64,000 bases of DNA, taken from positions 124,001 to 188,000 of the forward strand of contig CALTBR010000001.1 of the NCBI GenBank assembly GCA_943842425.1, in the 5' to 3' direction. The DNA comes from UBA974 sp002292405. Its GTDB lineage: Bacteria > Bacteroidota > Bacteroidia > Flavobacteriales_D > Sanyastnellaceae. Every line of letters starts with the position of its first letter. The stretch's first letter is position 1. Both the position numbers and the translations under genes were made by a program. Below are positions 51,838 to 60,184 of this stretch, in pieces. Below the pieces are notes generated by a model that worked only from the letters and a program-made list of their open reading frames with translations, was not told the DNA's origin and did not search any database.

Positions 51838-52750
51838 TAGATCTGAATTTAACCATGGCTCTAAGCTGGCGCATTCTTAAATGCCATTCCGACTCTTCAA
51901 GGGTTTGAAGTCTTTTTGTGCCAAAATCTTCACATGTAAATGAGGCCAATACTGACCCAACAACTACGGCTTGTTTTTTTGCTTCCCACGAAGTGTCCCC
52001 CAAACGTGCTAGATATCCTATAAAACCTCCAGCAAACGTATCTCCCGCACCGGTTGGGTCAACAACTTTTTCTAAGGGCATCGCAGGACTGAAAAATGTT
52101 TTTCCATCTTCAAACATAATTGCTCCGTGCTCGCCTTTTTTTATTACGACGGTTTTAGGCCCCATTTTATGGACTGCAGCGGCGGCCAAGGGTAGGGCTT
52201 TGAGGCCCGTTAGTTGTCGTACCTCTTCTTCGTTAATCATTAGAACATCAACTTTAGAAATAACTTTCATTAAGCTTTCCATAGCGATATCCATCCAAAA
52301 ATTCATCGTGTCAAGAACTACCAAATCTGGACGTGTAGAAATTTGGTCTAAAACCGACATTTGAACCGAAGGATCTAGATTACCTAACATCACATATTTT
52401 GCAGACTTAGAGTTCTCTGGAACAACCGGAAGCCACCCATCTAATACGTTTAATTCAGTCGTTACAGTGTCTCTTCCTATTAAATCTTCGTGATAGCTCC
52501 CTTCCCAAAAAAAGCTTTTCCCACCTTCAATGGTCACTAACCCATTCGTGTTTACACCTCTTGATTTAAGAGTCGATAAAAAATCCTCTGGAAAATCCTC
52601 TCCAATAACGGAAATTAATTCCTGCTCTCTCACAAAGTGTGATGCCGCTAAGGCGATATAACTCGCTGCTCCACCAACTACTCGATCGGCTTTTCCTGAA
52701 GGTGTTTTTATAGAATCAAAGGCAACTGTACCGACAATAACTAACGACAT
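51827..52750 (-). CDS. PfkB-family sugar/nucleoside kinase
   Basis: 307 residues with the ribokinase fold: VIVGTVAFDSIKTPSGKADR at the N-terminus, VVGGAASYIALAASHF (first PfkB signature), VLMINEEEVRQLTG, and DPTGAGDTFAGGFIGYLA with the catalytic Asp of GAGD. It transfers phosphate from ATP to a sugar or nucleoside; the substrate cannot be read from the sequence (bacterial relatives are often annotated as adenosine or sugar kinases). Single gene, convergent with M23. Confidence 0.92.
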   Translation of the reverse strand: MSLVIVGTVAFDSIKTPSGKADRVVGGAASYIALAASHFVREQELISVIGEDFPEDFLSTLKSRGVNTNGLVTIEGGKSFFWEGSYHEDLIGRDTVTTELNVLDGWLPVVPENSKSAKYVMLGNLDPSVQMSVLDQISTRPDLVVLDTMNFWMDIAMESLMKVISKVDVLMINEEEVRQLTGLKALPLAAAAVHKMGPKTVVIKKGEHGAIMFEDGKTFFSPAMPLEKVVDPTGAGDTFAGGFIGYLARLGDTSWEAKKQAVVVGSVLASFTCEDFGTKRLQTLEESEWHLRMRQLRAMVKFRSIRG

Positions 52751-52794
52751 AAAAAAGCAATTTTATTGAAATAAGAATAAGACGTACAAAAGTA

Positions 52795-52825
52795 TTGCTT
52801 AATGTCCTTCCTTGATGTATTTTTG
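52795..52825 (+). promoter_or_regulatory. Promoter of tRNA-Asn
   Basis: TTG (52795-52797), 20-base spacer, TATTTTTG (52818-52825): a full Bacteroidota-type promoter. It ends 15 bases before the mature tRNA 5' end, consistent with a short 5' leader. Confidence 0.8.
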
Positions 52826-52840
52826 CGCACCAATCTGAAT

Positions 52841-52914
52841 TCCTCCTTAGCTCAGCTGGTTAGAGCATCTGACTGTTAATCAGAGGGTCCTTGGTTCGAG
52901 TCCAAGAGGGGGAG
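52841..52914 (+). tRNA. tRNA-Asn(GTT)
   Basis: A 74-base cloverleaf: acceptor TCCTCCT pairs with AGGGGGA (one T-G pair), D-arm GCTC/GAGC, anticodon stem TCTGA/TCAGA with loop CTGTTAA (anticodon GTT), variable loop GGGTC, T-arm CTTGG/CCAAG with TTCGAGT, discriminator G. CCA is not encoded. The terminator hairpin follows within 10 bases. Confidence 0.97.
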
Positions 52915-52923
52915 CAATCGGAG

Positions 52924-52952
52924 AAAGGGCTACAGTAGTGTAGCCTTTTTTT
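52924..52952 (+). terminator. Terminator of tRNA-Asn
   Basis: GGCTAC (52928-52933) pairs with GTAGCC (52940-52945), extended by AAAG/TTTT, loop AGTAGT, and followed by a T-run. The 147 bases beyond it to 53099 hold two direct copies of TAACACAATT and a loose palindrome but no gene. Confidence 0.85.
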
Positions 52953-53099
52953 ATTCCCTCTACTGTAACACAATTTTAACACAATTACAGAGTAGTGGGA
53001 TAGTGTTGGTCACTGATATCTGCAGCTATACTATAAATCTAAATTCCCTTACTCTTGTTTAAGCCTTACTGGTACTTTGGGCCTAGAACTCTGGTCTGT

Positions 53100-54905
53100 T
53101 TATAGTTTCGGCGGTCTTTTGACTCCACCCCATTCCACAAGCAATTCATCTTCTATCCTATCAACAGTAACAATGCTAGGTGTTGAAAGATGTATTCTTT
53201 CCTTTCCAATCACTTCATAATCCATGAGTATTCGGATTATTTGTTTCGGTTTTGGCACTATCTCAAGTGGAAATAGATGATCTATCAGGGCTTGGGAGTA
53301 AAACGAAATGCGGTAATACACATCGGGGTGATCAAGCTGTGGAATCCAATATTCTGTGAAATCTCGGCTTTCGTTGTTATTCAAGCCCAACCTTTTTAAG
53401 GTCTCTAAGAAAAACACATTCAAGGAGTCAACATGAACGATGAAACCGTCGGTTTTAGGTGGCAAGTGCCCTGACGTTCCTTCCCAAAACAGGTATTTAT
53501 ATTTTCGGGCATTTTCAGAAAGTGTAATACTTCCATCTTTGCTTCCTTTGACACTCCAGCCTTCTGTCACGTCATGATGTGGGTAAGTTGACAGGGTTTT
53601 AATTTTTGGGCCTAGTTTAATTTGGTATTCCTTTTGAGAATGAGAGTAGATATAAATCACGGGCTCACAGGCGGGTTGTAGAATATAGTCGTGACGCGTT
53701 AATTGAAGCAAACGCCCGAAAGGATCTTTCACTATGAAAACAGGATCGCTTTCAACAAAGTCTTGATAAGCCAACGGAGGTTTTAAGTGGTCTTCCCAGT
53801 TATAGAGTTTGTCATTGAAGCATTCTGAATAAATTTCATACGAATTTTTCAACACTCGACTAGAATCATTGCTGATTTCAAACAAGAAGAGGTTGTCGTC
53901 TATCATGTGTTTTTGAGCCAGATCATTCATGTTGATGTCTTTGCGATCCAGCAGCTTCGCAATTTGATGGACGCCCCCACAGCCATACCGATTGAATATT
54001 TTATAGTTTTTGCTTGTAGGCATGATTTCTCCTAAAGCTTTTGTAAAATCATAGGAATAGCAGAGAGAAAGCCCGTCCGGTTGAAACAACCATATTCCAC
54101 CTTCTTCATTGTGACGGCCAGTGTCAACATTGGTTTGGCTTTCCAAAGAATTGCTGAGGGAGTTTGCTTCGGTCTGTTCAACATAAAACGTGTCTGTAAT
54201 CTGGTTTCTCGACCGGAAGCGGCTTTCAATCGAGATGGGTTTGAAAAGGTTTTTGAACTTCGTGAAATCGTCGCTGTTGTAATCAACACTTCGCTGTACC
54301 AGTTTTAAGGATGTGCTTGAGGTGATGGGGACTTCTCGGTAGTCCAGGGACGCCACGTAAGCGTCTTTGTCATCGATCACTTTTTCAATCCCACGAAACA
54401 ATTCAGTGCTTAATGCCTCCTGCATATCCTTGCGGATTTTAAATTGCTCGTTTTCTGCTTTCCCAATTGAGCCGTCAGAGATTTGAGGCAAAAGAACAAG
54501 TTTATTCTGTAACTTGATCATATAGCTTATGCTTAAGTCTACTGGACCTTTGCCTTCAGCGTATGTGTCTATGCGGTACACTTCGCCGTTTCTATATTGT
54601 GAGTTGCTGACAGTACCTACCTTGACGATGACGGCATTCAAAAATTCAATCTCAAAAGAATATTCAAATTCGTTTACAATGGTTACCTTTTTGTCAAATT
54701 CTACCGTTATTTCGTTTTGCGTGAGACGATGGATGACTTCTAGTGGAAATGCCATAGAGTCCGGCTCCTCGTTTTGAGGGAGGATTTTTTCCGATGCTGA
54801 AGTCGTTCCACTTTTGTTTATGCTATTCGCGTCTGCAAATGAGCACGAATAAAGCTGCACAGCCACTATCACTCCCACAAGCACAAGAGTGTTCGTTTTA
54901 ATCAT
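53100..54905 (-). CDS. Unknown lipoprotein with 'PVIYIY' C-terminal domain
   Basis: 601 residues; lipobox LYSC (Cys21) after VLVGVIVAVQ. The first 390 residues are not recognised. Residues about 425-580 match a widespread uncharacterised domain I know by its motifs: CEPVIYIYSHSQKEYQIKLG, TEGWSVKGSKDGSI, YKYLFWEGTSGHLPP, GFIVHVDSLNVFF, LGLNNNESRDFTEYWIPQL and PKPKQIIRILMDY. No catalytic role is known to me. It lies alone between tRNA-Asn and tRNA-Leu, each with its own terminator on that side, so it is separately transcribed. Its position suggests a strain-variable insertion, but no integrase or duplicated tRNA end is seen. Confidence 0.7.
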   Translation of the reverse strand: MIKTNTLVLVGVIVAVQLYSCSFADANSINKSGTTSASEKILPQNEEPDSMAFPLEVIHRLTQNEITVEFDKKVTIVNEFEYSFEIEFLNAVIVKVGTVSNSQYRNGEVYRIDTYAEGKGPVDLSISYMIKLQNKLVLLPQISDGSIGKAENEQFKIRKDMQEALSTELFRGIEKVIDDKDAYVASLDYREVPITSSTSLKLVQRSVDYNSDDFTKFKNLFKPISIESRFRSRNQITDTFYVEQTEANSLSNSLESQTNVDTGRHNEEGGIWLFQPDGLSLCYSYDFTKALGEIMPTSKNYKIFNRYGCGGVHQIAKLLDRKDINMNDLAQKHMIDDNLFLFEISNDSSRVLKNSYEIYSECFNDKLYNWEDHLKPPLAYQDFVESDPVFIVKDPFGRLLQLTRHDYILQPACEPVIYIYSHSQKEYQIKLGPKIKTLSTYPHHDVTEGWSVKGSKDGSITLSENARKYKYLFWEGTSGHLPPKTDGFIVHVDSLNVFFLETLKRLGLNNNESRDFTEYWIPQLDHPDVYYRISFYSQALIDHLFPLEIVPKPKQIIRILMDYEVIGKERIHLSTPSIVTVDRIEDELLVEWGGVKRPPKL

Positions 54906-54983
54906 ATTCTATCATTTGATGTTGGGTATCGGCGATTTGGGTAAATCTACCTCTTGTTTCGTCGTCCGCAATGTAGATGTTTT

Positions 54984-55021
54984 AAAAACAAAAAAGAGAG
55001 ACAATCTTTCGACGCTCTCTC
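54984..55021 (-). terminator. Terminator of tRNA-Leu
   Basis: On the minus strand GAGAGA (55021-55016) pairs with TCTCTC (55001-54996); the inner part closes a GAAA tetraloop with three more pairs. It is followed by TTTTTTGTTTTT. Confidence 0.8.
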
Positions 55022-55024
55022 GTT

Positions 55025-55109
55025 TGGTACCCGAAGTGGGAATCGAACCCACACTCCTTGCGGAACACGAGTTTGAGTCGTGCGCGTCTACCAGTTCCGC
55101 CATTCGGGC
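55025..55109 (-). tRNA. tRNA-Leu(CAA)
   Basis: An 85-base gene including encoded CCA. Acceptor GCCCGAA pairs with TTCGGGT, discriminator A then CCA. The anticodon stem CACGA/TCGTG has loop CTCAAAC (anticodon CAA), and a long class II variable arm follows before the T-arm GTGGG/CCCAC with loop TTCGATT. It reads UUG codons. Confidence 0.97.
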
Positions 55110-55121
55110 AAATGGGGACAA

Positions 55122-55129
55122 CAAAAGTA
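55122..55129 (-). promoter_or_regulatory. Candidate -7 element for tRNA-Leu
   Basis: TACTTTTG (minus strand) is a perfect TAnnTTTG, 12 bases before the tRNA 5' end. No TTG at standard -33 distance; the GT2 gene ends at 55142 just upstream. Confidence 0.5.
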
Positions 55130-55141
55130 ATGTAGTGAAGG

Positions 55142-56035
55142 TTATTCGCTACACTTTTTAAAGGTAGTAATTGTCGGAGATGTGATTTTCATTTCTGAAT
55201 TTTTCAAACCTTTTAATTCATCGTCTCTTTTTTCAAGCATCAACTTGCGTGATGTGAGGTCTTGGTGGGTAGCGCTTCCGGGGATGTGTCTGCACATGAT
55301 CGACTCTTCAAAGCTCTTAACATTAACAGTAAGCCCATCTTTTGAGAGGTGTGAGAGTCTGAGGGTAAGTTCTGAGTCCCCAGATCTGCGTAGAGATAAA
55401 AAGCCACCAGATCGCTCCCAGGCGAAGCGGGAGTGAAGTGTGGGGCAGTGTCCGAAATACGCTTGTAGGGGTTTCTTTAAGGTGATATCGTAGCGCCTGA
55501 TATATGGCCGAACGGAGCCCTCTCTTCCGGCAAGAACGTCCAGGGAGTGCTGAAGCCAAGTAGGGTGAGCCACGTCGTCTGGATCGATAAAAGTCACGTG
55601 TGTCCAGTCGATCGTCTGAGATGCATAAACTCCAGTGTTGCGAGCTGTATAGGCTCCTGAATTTTCGTTAAGCTTGATACACCCTATCCTTGGATCACGC
55701 TTGGATTGGGCTTGTAGCACAGAAGTGGTAGCGGGGTCGGTGGAGTTGTCGTCTGCGATTAGGAGGTGCCAATTTGTATGGGTTTGGGATAAAATACTTG
55801 AAACACATCCGGGAAGAAATTCAGAGTGGTTGTAGTGAGCGCATATGATGAGAACCTTCATTTTAGATGCGGAGGCAGGGGAAAGGGTGGGACGAAAACC
55901 TTTTTTTAGAACGGCGGCCTCACGGGCATAAAGTTGATTTTGGAACCAAGTAGAGATACCTGATTTACGAAGGAAAATCACAACCGGAACCCGCAAGAAT
56001 TCTGGGAGGATTTTTCTTAAAAGCGAAACCTTCAC
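55142..56035 (-). CDS. Family 2 glycosyltransferase
   Basis: 297 residues, with a GT-A fold from about residue 58: VLIICAHYNHSEFLPGCVSS, LLIADDNSTDPATT, NENSGAYTARNTGVYA and the metal-binding FIDPDDVAHPTW (about 148-160). The N-terminal 55 residues are basic and amphipathic, perhaps a membrane contact. It transfers a sugar from a nucleotide donor; acceptor unknown, likely a surface polysaccharide. It overlaps the sulfotransferase gene by 4 bases, so both probably modify the same glycan (inference). Confidence 0.88.
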   Translation of the reverse strand: MKVSLLRKILPEFLRVPVVIFLRKSGISTWFQNQLYAREAAVLKKGFRPTLSPASASKMKVLIICAHYNHSEFLPGCVSSILSQTHTNWHLLIADDNSTDPATTSVLQAQSKRDPRIGCIKLNENSGAYTARNTGVYASQTIDWTHVTFIDPDDVAHPTWLQHSLDVLAGREGSVRPYIRRYDITLKKPLQAYFGHCPTLHSRFAWERSGGFLSLRRSGDSELTLRLSHLSKDGLTVNVKSFEESIMCRHIPGSATHQDLTSRKLMLEKRDDELKGLKNSEMKITSPTITTFKKCSE

Positions 56036-56715
56036 GACGTTAAAGAATAGGGAGGGTTCATGGAGCTCGCATATTGGAAGATCTCATCCGTTAAAACCGT
56101 GTCTATCGCTCTTAGCTCGTCCCAACTTACCGGGTTGGACCTATTTGTATGCTTAAACCTTCTCCATTGTGTGATGGGCCCCACTTTAGAGTTGAAGATA
56201 CTGTTTGAAGACCTATCTGAACCGGTGTTTTCTCCGTGGCGAGCCCTCGTGTATGCAGAGCGCCATTCTTCATTTGAAACGCCCCAATCAAGGGTTTCTA
56301 AAATTGCGGGCGCTTCTTCTTTGAGACTCTCTAGCCACCAGGTGTAGCTCGCCTTCTCCCCTGCTCTGGTGTTCCAATCTAACCAATGTCTCATAGCTCT
56401 GTGCATCATCTTACGAGGCATTTCAACAGAAGAGTTCGCGGTAATAAATTTCCAACTTGCTTTGTTAAATGTGGTGAGAGACCCTATGGTTTTTAGCGGG
56501 TTGCGGAGCTGATGGCCTATTGCAAAGTCTGAAGTAATGCTATTCCCCCCGGGGCCATAAACGGCCTGGTCACAATCTGCCACAAGGCACCAAGATGCAA
56601 TCCCATCGGTACCAAACTTCTCATGCTGAACATCTTTTCCCAATTCCGACAATACAGCTGCGAAAAAATTCGTGCCCGAGCGCCCCGTTCCTGTAACCGC
56701 TATCGTTTTTTTCAC
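56032..56715 (-). CDS. Sulfotransferase-family protein
   Basis: 227 residues. The N-terminal AVTGTGRSGTNFFAAVLSEL (6-25) is the PAPS 5'-phosphosulfate-binding loop of sulfotransferases, in the TGxGRSGT form. A second region, HQLRNPLKTIGSLTTF (68-83), resembles the 3'-phosphate-binding R-x-P-x(n)-S motif. The C-terminal half (W-rich helical) is typical of the family without specifying a substrate. A kinase-like P-loop role is a less likely alternative. Two bases separate it from the histidine kinase upstream. Confidence 0.75.
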   Translation of the reverse strand: MKKTIAVTGTGRSGTNFFAAVLSELGKDVQHEKFGTDGIASWCLVADCDQAVYGPGGNSITSDFAIGHQLRNPLKTIGSLTTFNKASWKFITANSSVEMPRKMMHRAMRHWLDWNTRAGEKASYTWWLESLKEEAPAILETLDWGVSNEEWRSAYTRARHGENTGSDRSSNSIFNSKVGPITQWRRFKHTNRSNPVSWDELRAIDTVLTDEIFQYASSMNPPYSLTS

Positions 56716-56717
56716 TA

Positions 56718-58208
56718 TTACGCTGAGATATTTATTCTAAATGTCGTCCCTACTCCAACCTCTGATTTTAATACTGATATTTTCCCTCCGTGATATTCTT
56801 CAATAATCCGTTTCACCAATGAAAGGCCTAGCCCCCACCCTCTCTTTTTTGTGGTAAATCCAGGAGAGAATACACTTCTTAGATCTTGTCTTGAAATTCC
56901 CTTTCCAGTATCTGAAATATCAATCGTAACACCTTTTACGGAGTGAGTAATATGGATCTTTATCTCTCCCCTACCCTCCATAGCGTCAACAGCATTTCTG
57001 AGCAGGTTTTCTAGTACCCAACTAAATAGAGAGGGGTTGAATAACGCGTTTATCTCTATGTTCTCTTGAATACCCGTAAGGTGGATCGCTACTTTCTTAC
57101 TTATCCTAGGTCTCATATAAGACAGAGTGTGTGAAACTGATTGTCCTATGTCGCCTAACGTAAGCTTAGGTTGAGATCCAATTTTACTAAATCTATCTGT
57201 GACGACATGAAGGCGCTGAACATCTTTCTCCATCTCAATAAGCATCGATTGGTCGATCTCCTTAGCGTCCTTTAACAAACCCACCCAGGCCATTAATGAG
57301 CTTAGCGGTGTACCTAGCTGGTGAGCCGTCTCTTTTGCCATCCCTACCCAAACCCGGTTCTGTTCTGCCTTCCTCGAGCTGCTAAAAACCAAGTAGGCTG
57401 TGAGTAAAAAAGCCGCTATTAAAATAAGTTGGATAAGTGGGTAATACCTCATGGATGTGAGGATCACACTGTCCTCAAAAAAAATGAGCCGGGCTCCTTC
57501 GCCCGGGAGGTAAACCTTGATAGGATTGTTAGACGCTGACATTCTGAGAAGTCTGCCCCGAAGATATTCTGGGTTTTGTAGCACCTCAACAGGCACCCCT
57601 TTCGAGTGAATCACCTTCTGCTGAAGCGAGTCCGTCATAATAACGGGAACTGAGGCGCTGTTTAAAATCGTCTCGGACACGAAGGAAGAAATGAGCTCTG
57701 CCATCGCTGTTTTCAAATCTTTGAGTCGAACGCTCTCATCGTAATAAACTGTTTGGCCTACTTCCTCGAAACGAATGGGATTGAATCGGGACGACATTTC
57801 GTCACGCAAGCTGTCGAAATTCGTTAAGCCCGATTCTAAATTTATGTCGTAGAGTTTCCTCCCATAGTCGTCATATATAAGAACGGGCACGGTAGAGTTC
57901 GACCACAGGTAGTCCGTGACAAAGGTTAAATCCATGCCCCGAGGTGGGTTGTCGATGATCCGATATGCATCGGCTAACCTGTCTGCTTTTTTTCGTTCGT
58001 CAGCCTCGAGCTGCCCAAACAATTTTTCCGTATAATCGACGAGGTGGCTTCTTTGTATAATGGCTTCAGACCAAACTTTGACTTTCGCTCTTTCTTCAAT
58101 TTTCACACGCTTGGTGAGAGAGTTGGCGTACCAAAGGGTCGCAACCACAATTACCGCTGCCGAAGCGAGCAGAATCCTCTTCCATCGTTTTTTTGAGCGG
58201 GCTTGCAT
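56718..58208 (-). CDS. Membrane sensor histidine kinase
   Basis: 496 residues: transmembrane helix 1 (about 11-30), a large periplasmic sensor (about 31-255), helix 2 (about 258-276), HisKA with phospho-acceptor His296 in AKETAHQLGTPLSSLMAW, and the HATPase domain: NLLRNAVDAMEG, DTGKGIS and GWGLGLSLVKRIIEE. The 'HQLGTPLSSL' box is a known Bacteroidota kinase type. No response regulator is next to it. Its place between PorP/SprF and a sulfotransferase suggests surface sensing, but that is inference. Confidence 0.93.
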   Translation of the reverse strand: MQARSKKRWKRILLASAAVIVVATLWYANSLTKRVKIEERAKVKVWSEAIIQRSHLVDYTEKLFGQLEADERKKADRLADAYRIIDNPPRGMDLTFVTDYLWSNSTVPVLIYDDYGRKLYDINLESGLTNFDSLRDEMSSRFNPIRFEEVGQTVYYDESVRLKDLKTAMAELISSFVSETILNSASVPVIMTDSLQQKVIHSKGVPVEVLQNPEYLRGRLLRMSASNNPIKVYLPGEGARLIFFEDSVILTSMRYYPLIQLILIAAFLLTAYLVFSSSRKAEQNRVWVGMAKETAHQLGTPLSSLMAWVGLLKDAKEIDQSMLIEMEKDVQRLHVVTDRFSKIGSQPKLTLGDIGQSVSHTLSYMRPRISKKVAIHLTGIQENIEINALFNPSLFSWVLENLLRNAVDAMEGRGEIKIHITHSVKGVTIDISDTGKGISRQDLRSVFSPGFTTKKRGWGLGLSLVKRIIEEYHGGKISVLKSEVGVGTTFRINISA

Positions 58209-58214
58209 CTCGTA

Positions 58215-59156
58215 TTAATCGTAGGCAGAACAGTGTTGGGCACGCTTAGAGCGTATATCACATGAGCTGAGGGCTATGATTACTTCGTGTGAACTGGCAG
58301 CAGCTGTTCTAATCTCGGATATCCCAAAATCGTATGTATATCCTAATGTGATATAGTCCATTAAAGCAATCTGTAGGTGTGCAATAAGGGCTGATTGGTT
58401 TCTATATCCTGCTCCAATCGAAAACTGGTCTTCGTAGGAAAGTAGTGCAGTAACATCTAAAGAAGCGGGCAGCCCTGACGCCATGCGCATTTGTGCTGAG
58501 GGTTTAAACATAAAACGCCCATCTAAATCGAAAGAACTTCCTGCAGTAGCTACTACGTGGCGTGAGGTTCGAGAGCTAAGTGTCATTTCTGAAAGCTCCG
58601 CTGCGGTAGCGTTAATCATTGTAATTCCTATAAAACTATGCTCATCTTCGTACCAAACCCCAGCGTCTATAGTTGGGAAAAGGAACTGTGAAGAGGATGA
58701 AACTGCAGGGTCATAAGCCGCTTCAAAATCAGGGAAGTTTAAACTACCTATATTTAATCTGTGCTGAACAACCCCCACAGATAGTCCTGAGCTAAGCCAG
58801 CCCCCATTCGTCATCTTTAATTTATAGGCATACGCTAAAGAAAAGGAGGTCGTACCCCAAGGGCCGGCCTCATCCGTTTCTATCCTGCCCCCCACGCCAT
58901 GGACGCTTTGGTTTGTCTCAGATATTCTTCCTGATAAACTTGCAAAAGAATACGAAGGCGCTCCTTCAAACCCGACCCACTGATTGCGAAAACCTAGCCT
59001 CATGTCCAGGCAGGGTTTATTCCCAGCAGAAGCCACATGATCCTGAAAAGGGCTCATCAAGTAGTTTGAACGAACGGGCAATTGTTGAGCTGTAACTACT
59101 GTAAAACAAGCAAAGCTCGAAATTATAGATAATATATAAATTTGAATATACTTCAT
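58215..59156 (-). CDS. PorP/SprF family outer-membrane protein
   Basis: 313 residues: signal peptide (ending VVTAQ), then NYLMSPFQDHVASAGNKPCLDMRLGFRNQWVGFEGAP in consecutive motifs, the PorP/SprF hallmark 'N-x-x-x-N-P-A-x-A-G/R-x-Q-W-x-x-F-x-G-A-P', and amphipathic strands to the end. PorP/SprF proteins are outer-membrane barrels that anchor or help secrete type B T9SS cargo such as SprB. The gene overlaps the type B cargo gene by ATGA, the expected cargo-partner arrangement. Confidence 0.92.
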   Translation of the reverse strand: MKYIQIYILSIISSFACFTVVTAQQLPVRSNYLMSPFQDHVASAGNKPCLDMRLGFRNQWVGFEGAPSYSFASLSGRISETNQSVHGVGGRIETDEAGPWGTTSFSLAYAYKLKMTNGGWLSSGLSVGVVQHRLNIGSLNFPDFEAAYDPAVSSSSQFLFPTIDAGVWYEDEHSFIGITMINATAAELSEMTLSSRTSRHVVATAGSSFDLDGRFMFKPSAQMRMASGLPASLDVTALLSYEDQFSIGAGYRNQSALIAHLQIALMDYITLGYTYDFGISEIRTAAASSHEVIIALSSCDIRSKRAQHCSAYD

Positions 59157-60163
59157 CGTATGACCGCTACATTTCCTACAATAGGATCGAGATCCACTCC
59201 AGGTTCGTTTAACTCTATCACATAATAATACGTTCCTGTCGGAACATCCTTCCCTCCCATCTTCCCATCCCAGGCGATGGGATATCCAATGCTCCTAAAC
59301 ACCTCTTGACCCCACCTGTCGTATAACGTAATTAGCGACCTGGTGTATGAAGGTAGCCCTGTGATTTTCCAGAAGTCGTTATAGTTATCTCCGTTAGGCG
59401 AGAAGGCGTTAGGCACATCTACATCTGTTCCCACGACGATTAAAACCTGGTCTGAATACTCGCATTGTTCCACGAATCCCGTTACATCAAATAAGGTTGT
59501 TGAGGGTGGTGTTGCTGTTACGGAGTATGAAGATGGGTTGTCTACATATTCTTCCGGAGACCAAATATATCCCAACCCTCCATCTCCTCCCAACACCTCC
59601 AAATCTACTGATTCAAGGTACTGGATGTTTGTTGGACAGCAGGCCTCTATGCTCAACGGCTCTCCTGAAACCTCTATGTTAAAACTACACGGAAGCTCTA
59701 TAATTCCAGTGGTGTATGATATTAAAATAAGATAGTCTGTATTCGTGTAAAGAGACTCCGTTGTGAAAGTAACCTCCTGTGTTGTTGTAACACATTCCGA
59801 CACCGCTGTGTACAGGGAGGAATTACACGGTTCTAGTAAAGAAAACTCTACAACTATCATATTCAGCTCTATGTCTGAGCACTCTAATCCCGAAAGAGAA
59901 ACATCAACCCCCTCGTCTGAATTAAGATATGTAGTATGGAATTTCAGCACTGAAACCTGATCCCCTGTAAGACAAGAATCTATCGTCTCCCCTATAAAAC
60001 TTGAAAGAGAAAACTCTGTAGTCTGTGTTTCCACTTCACCACAAAGGGGGGTGGGATTGTCACAGGTTTGGGCAGAAGTACCGCCATGTAAAAACACAAT
60101 AAAAATTGCGATAGTAAAAAGTTTAGACATACTCCTCAACGATTTCATTTGCTTATTTAGCAT
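59153..60163 (-). CDS. Secreted protein with T9SS type B (gliding-associated) sorting domain
   Basis: 336 residues: signal peptide (SKLFTIAIFIVFLHGGTSA-Q), about 210 residues of Cys-containing beta-rich body, and a C-terminal CHU_C/type B domain from about residue 250: PNAFSPNGDNYNDFWKI, ITLYDRWGQEVFR, WDGKMGGKDVPTGTYYY. This domain directs export through the type IX system and attachment with a PorP/SprF partner, which is the next gene. Body function is unknown. Alternative ATG 60148 also possible. Confidence 0.88.
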   Translation of the reverse strand: MLNKQMKSLRSMSKLFTIAIFIVFLHGGTSAQTCDNPTPLCGEVETQTTEFSLSSFIGETIDSCLTGDQVSVLKFHTTYLNSDEGVDVSLSGLECSDIELNMIVVEFSLLEPCNSSLYTAVSECVTTTQEVTFTTESLYTNTDYLILISYTTGIIELPCSFNIEVSGEPLSIEACCPTNIQYLESVDLEVLGGDGGLGYIWSPEEYVDNPSSYSVTATPPSTTLFDVTGFVEQCEYSDQVLIVVGTDVDVPNAFSPNGDNYNDFWKITGLPSYTRSLITLYDRWGQEVFRSIGYPIAWDGKMGGKDVPTGTYYYVIELNEPGVDLDPIVGNVAVIR

Positions 60164-60184
60164 AGCCGAAAGTTAAGGAATCAT

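Noticed and set aside
52955..53010. Repeats beside tRNA-Asn as an integrase attachment site
   Set aside because: The TAACACAATT direct repeats and loose palindrome do not copy the tRNA 3' end, and no integrase is nearby.
53100..54905. Unknown lipoprotein as a recently transferred gene
   Set aside because: By eye its base composition is not clearly different from its neighbours; only position suggests mobility, so it is kept as a question and not called a mobile element.
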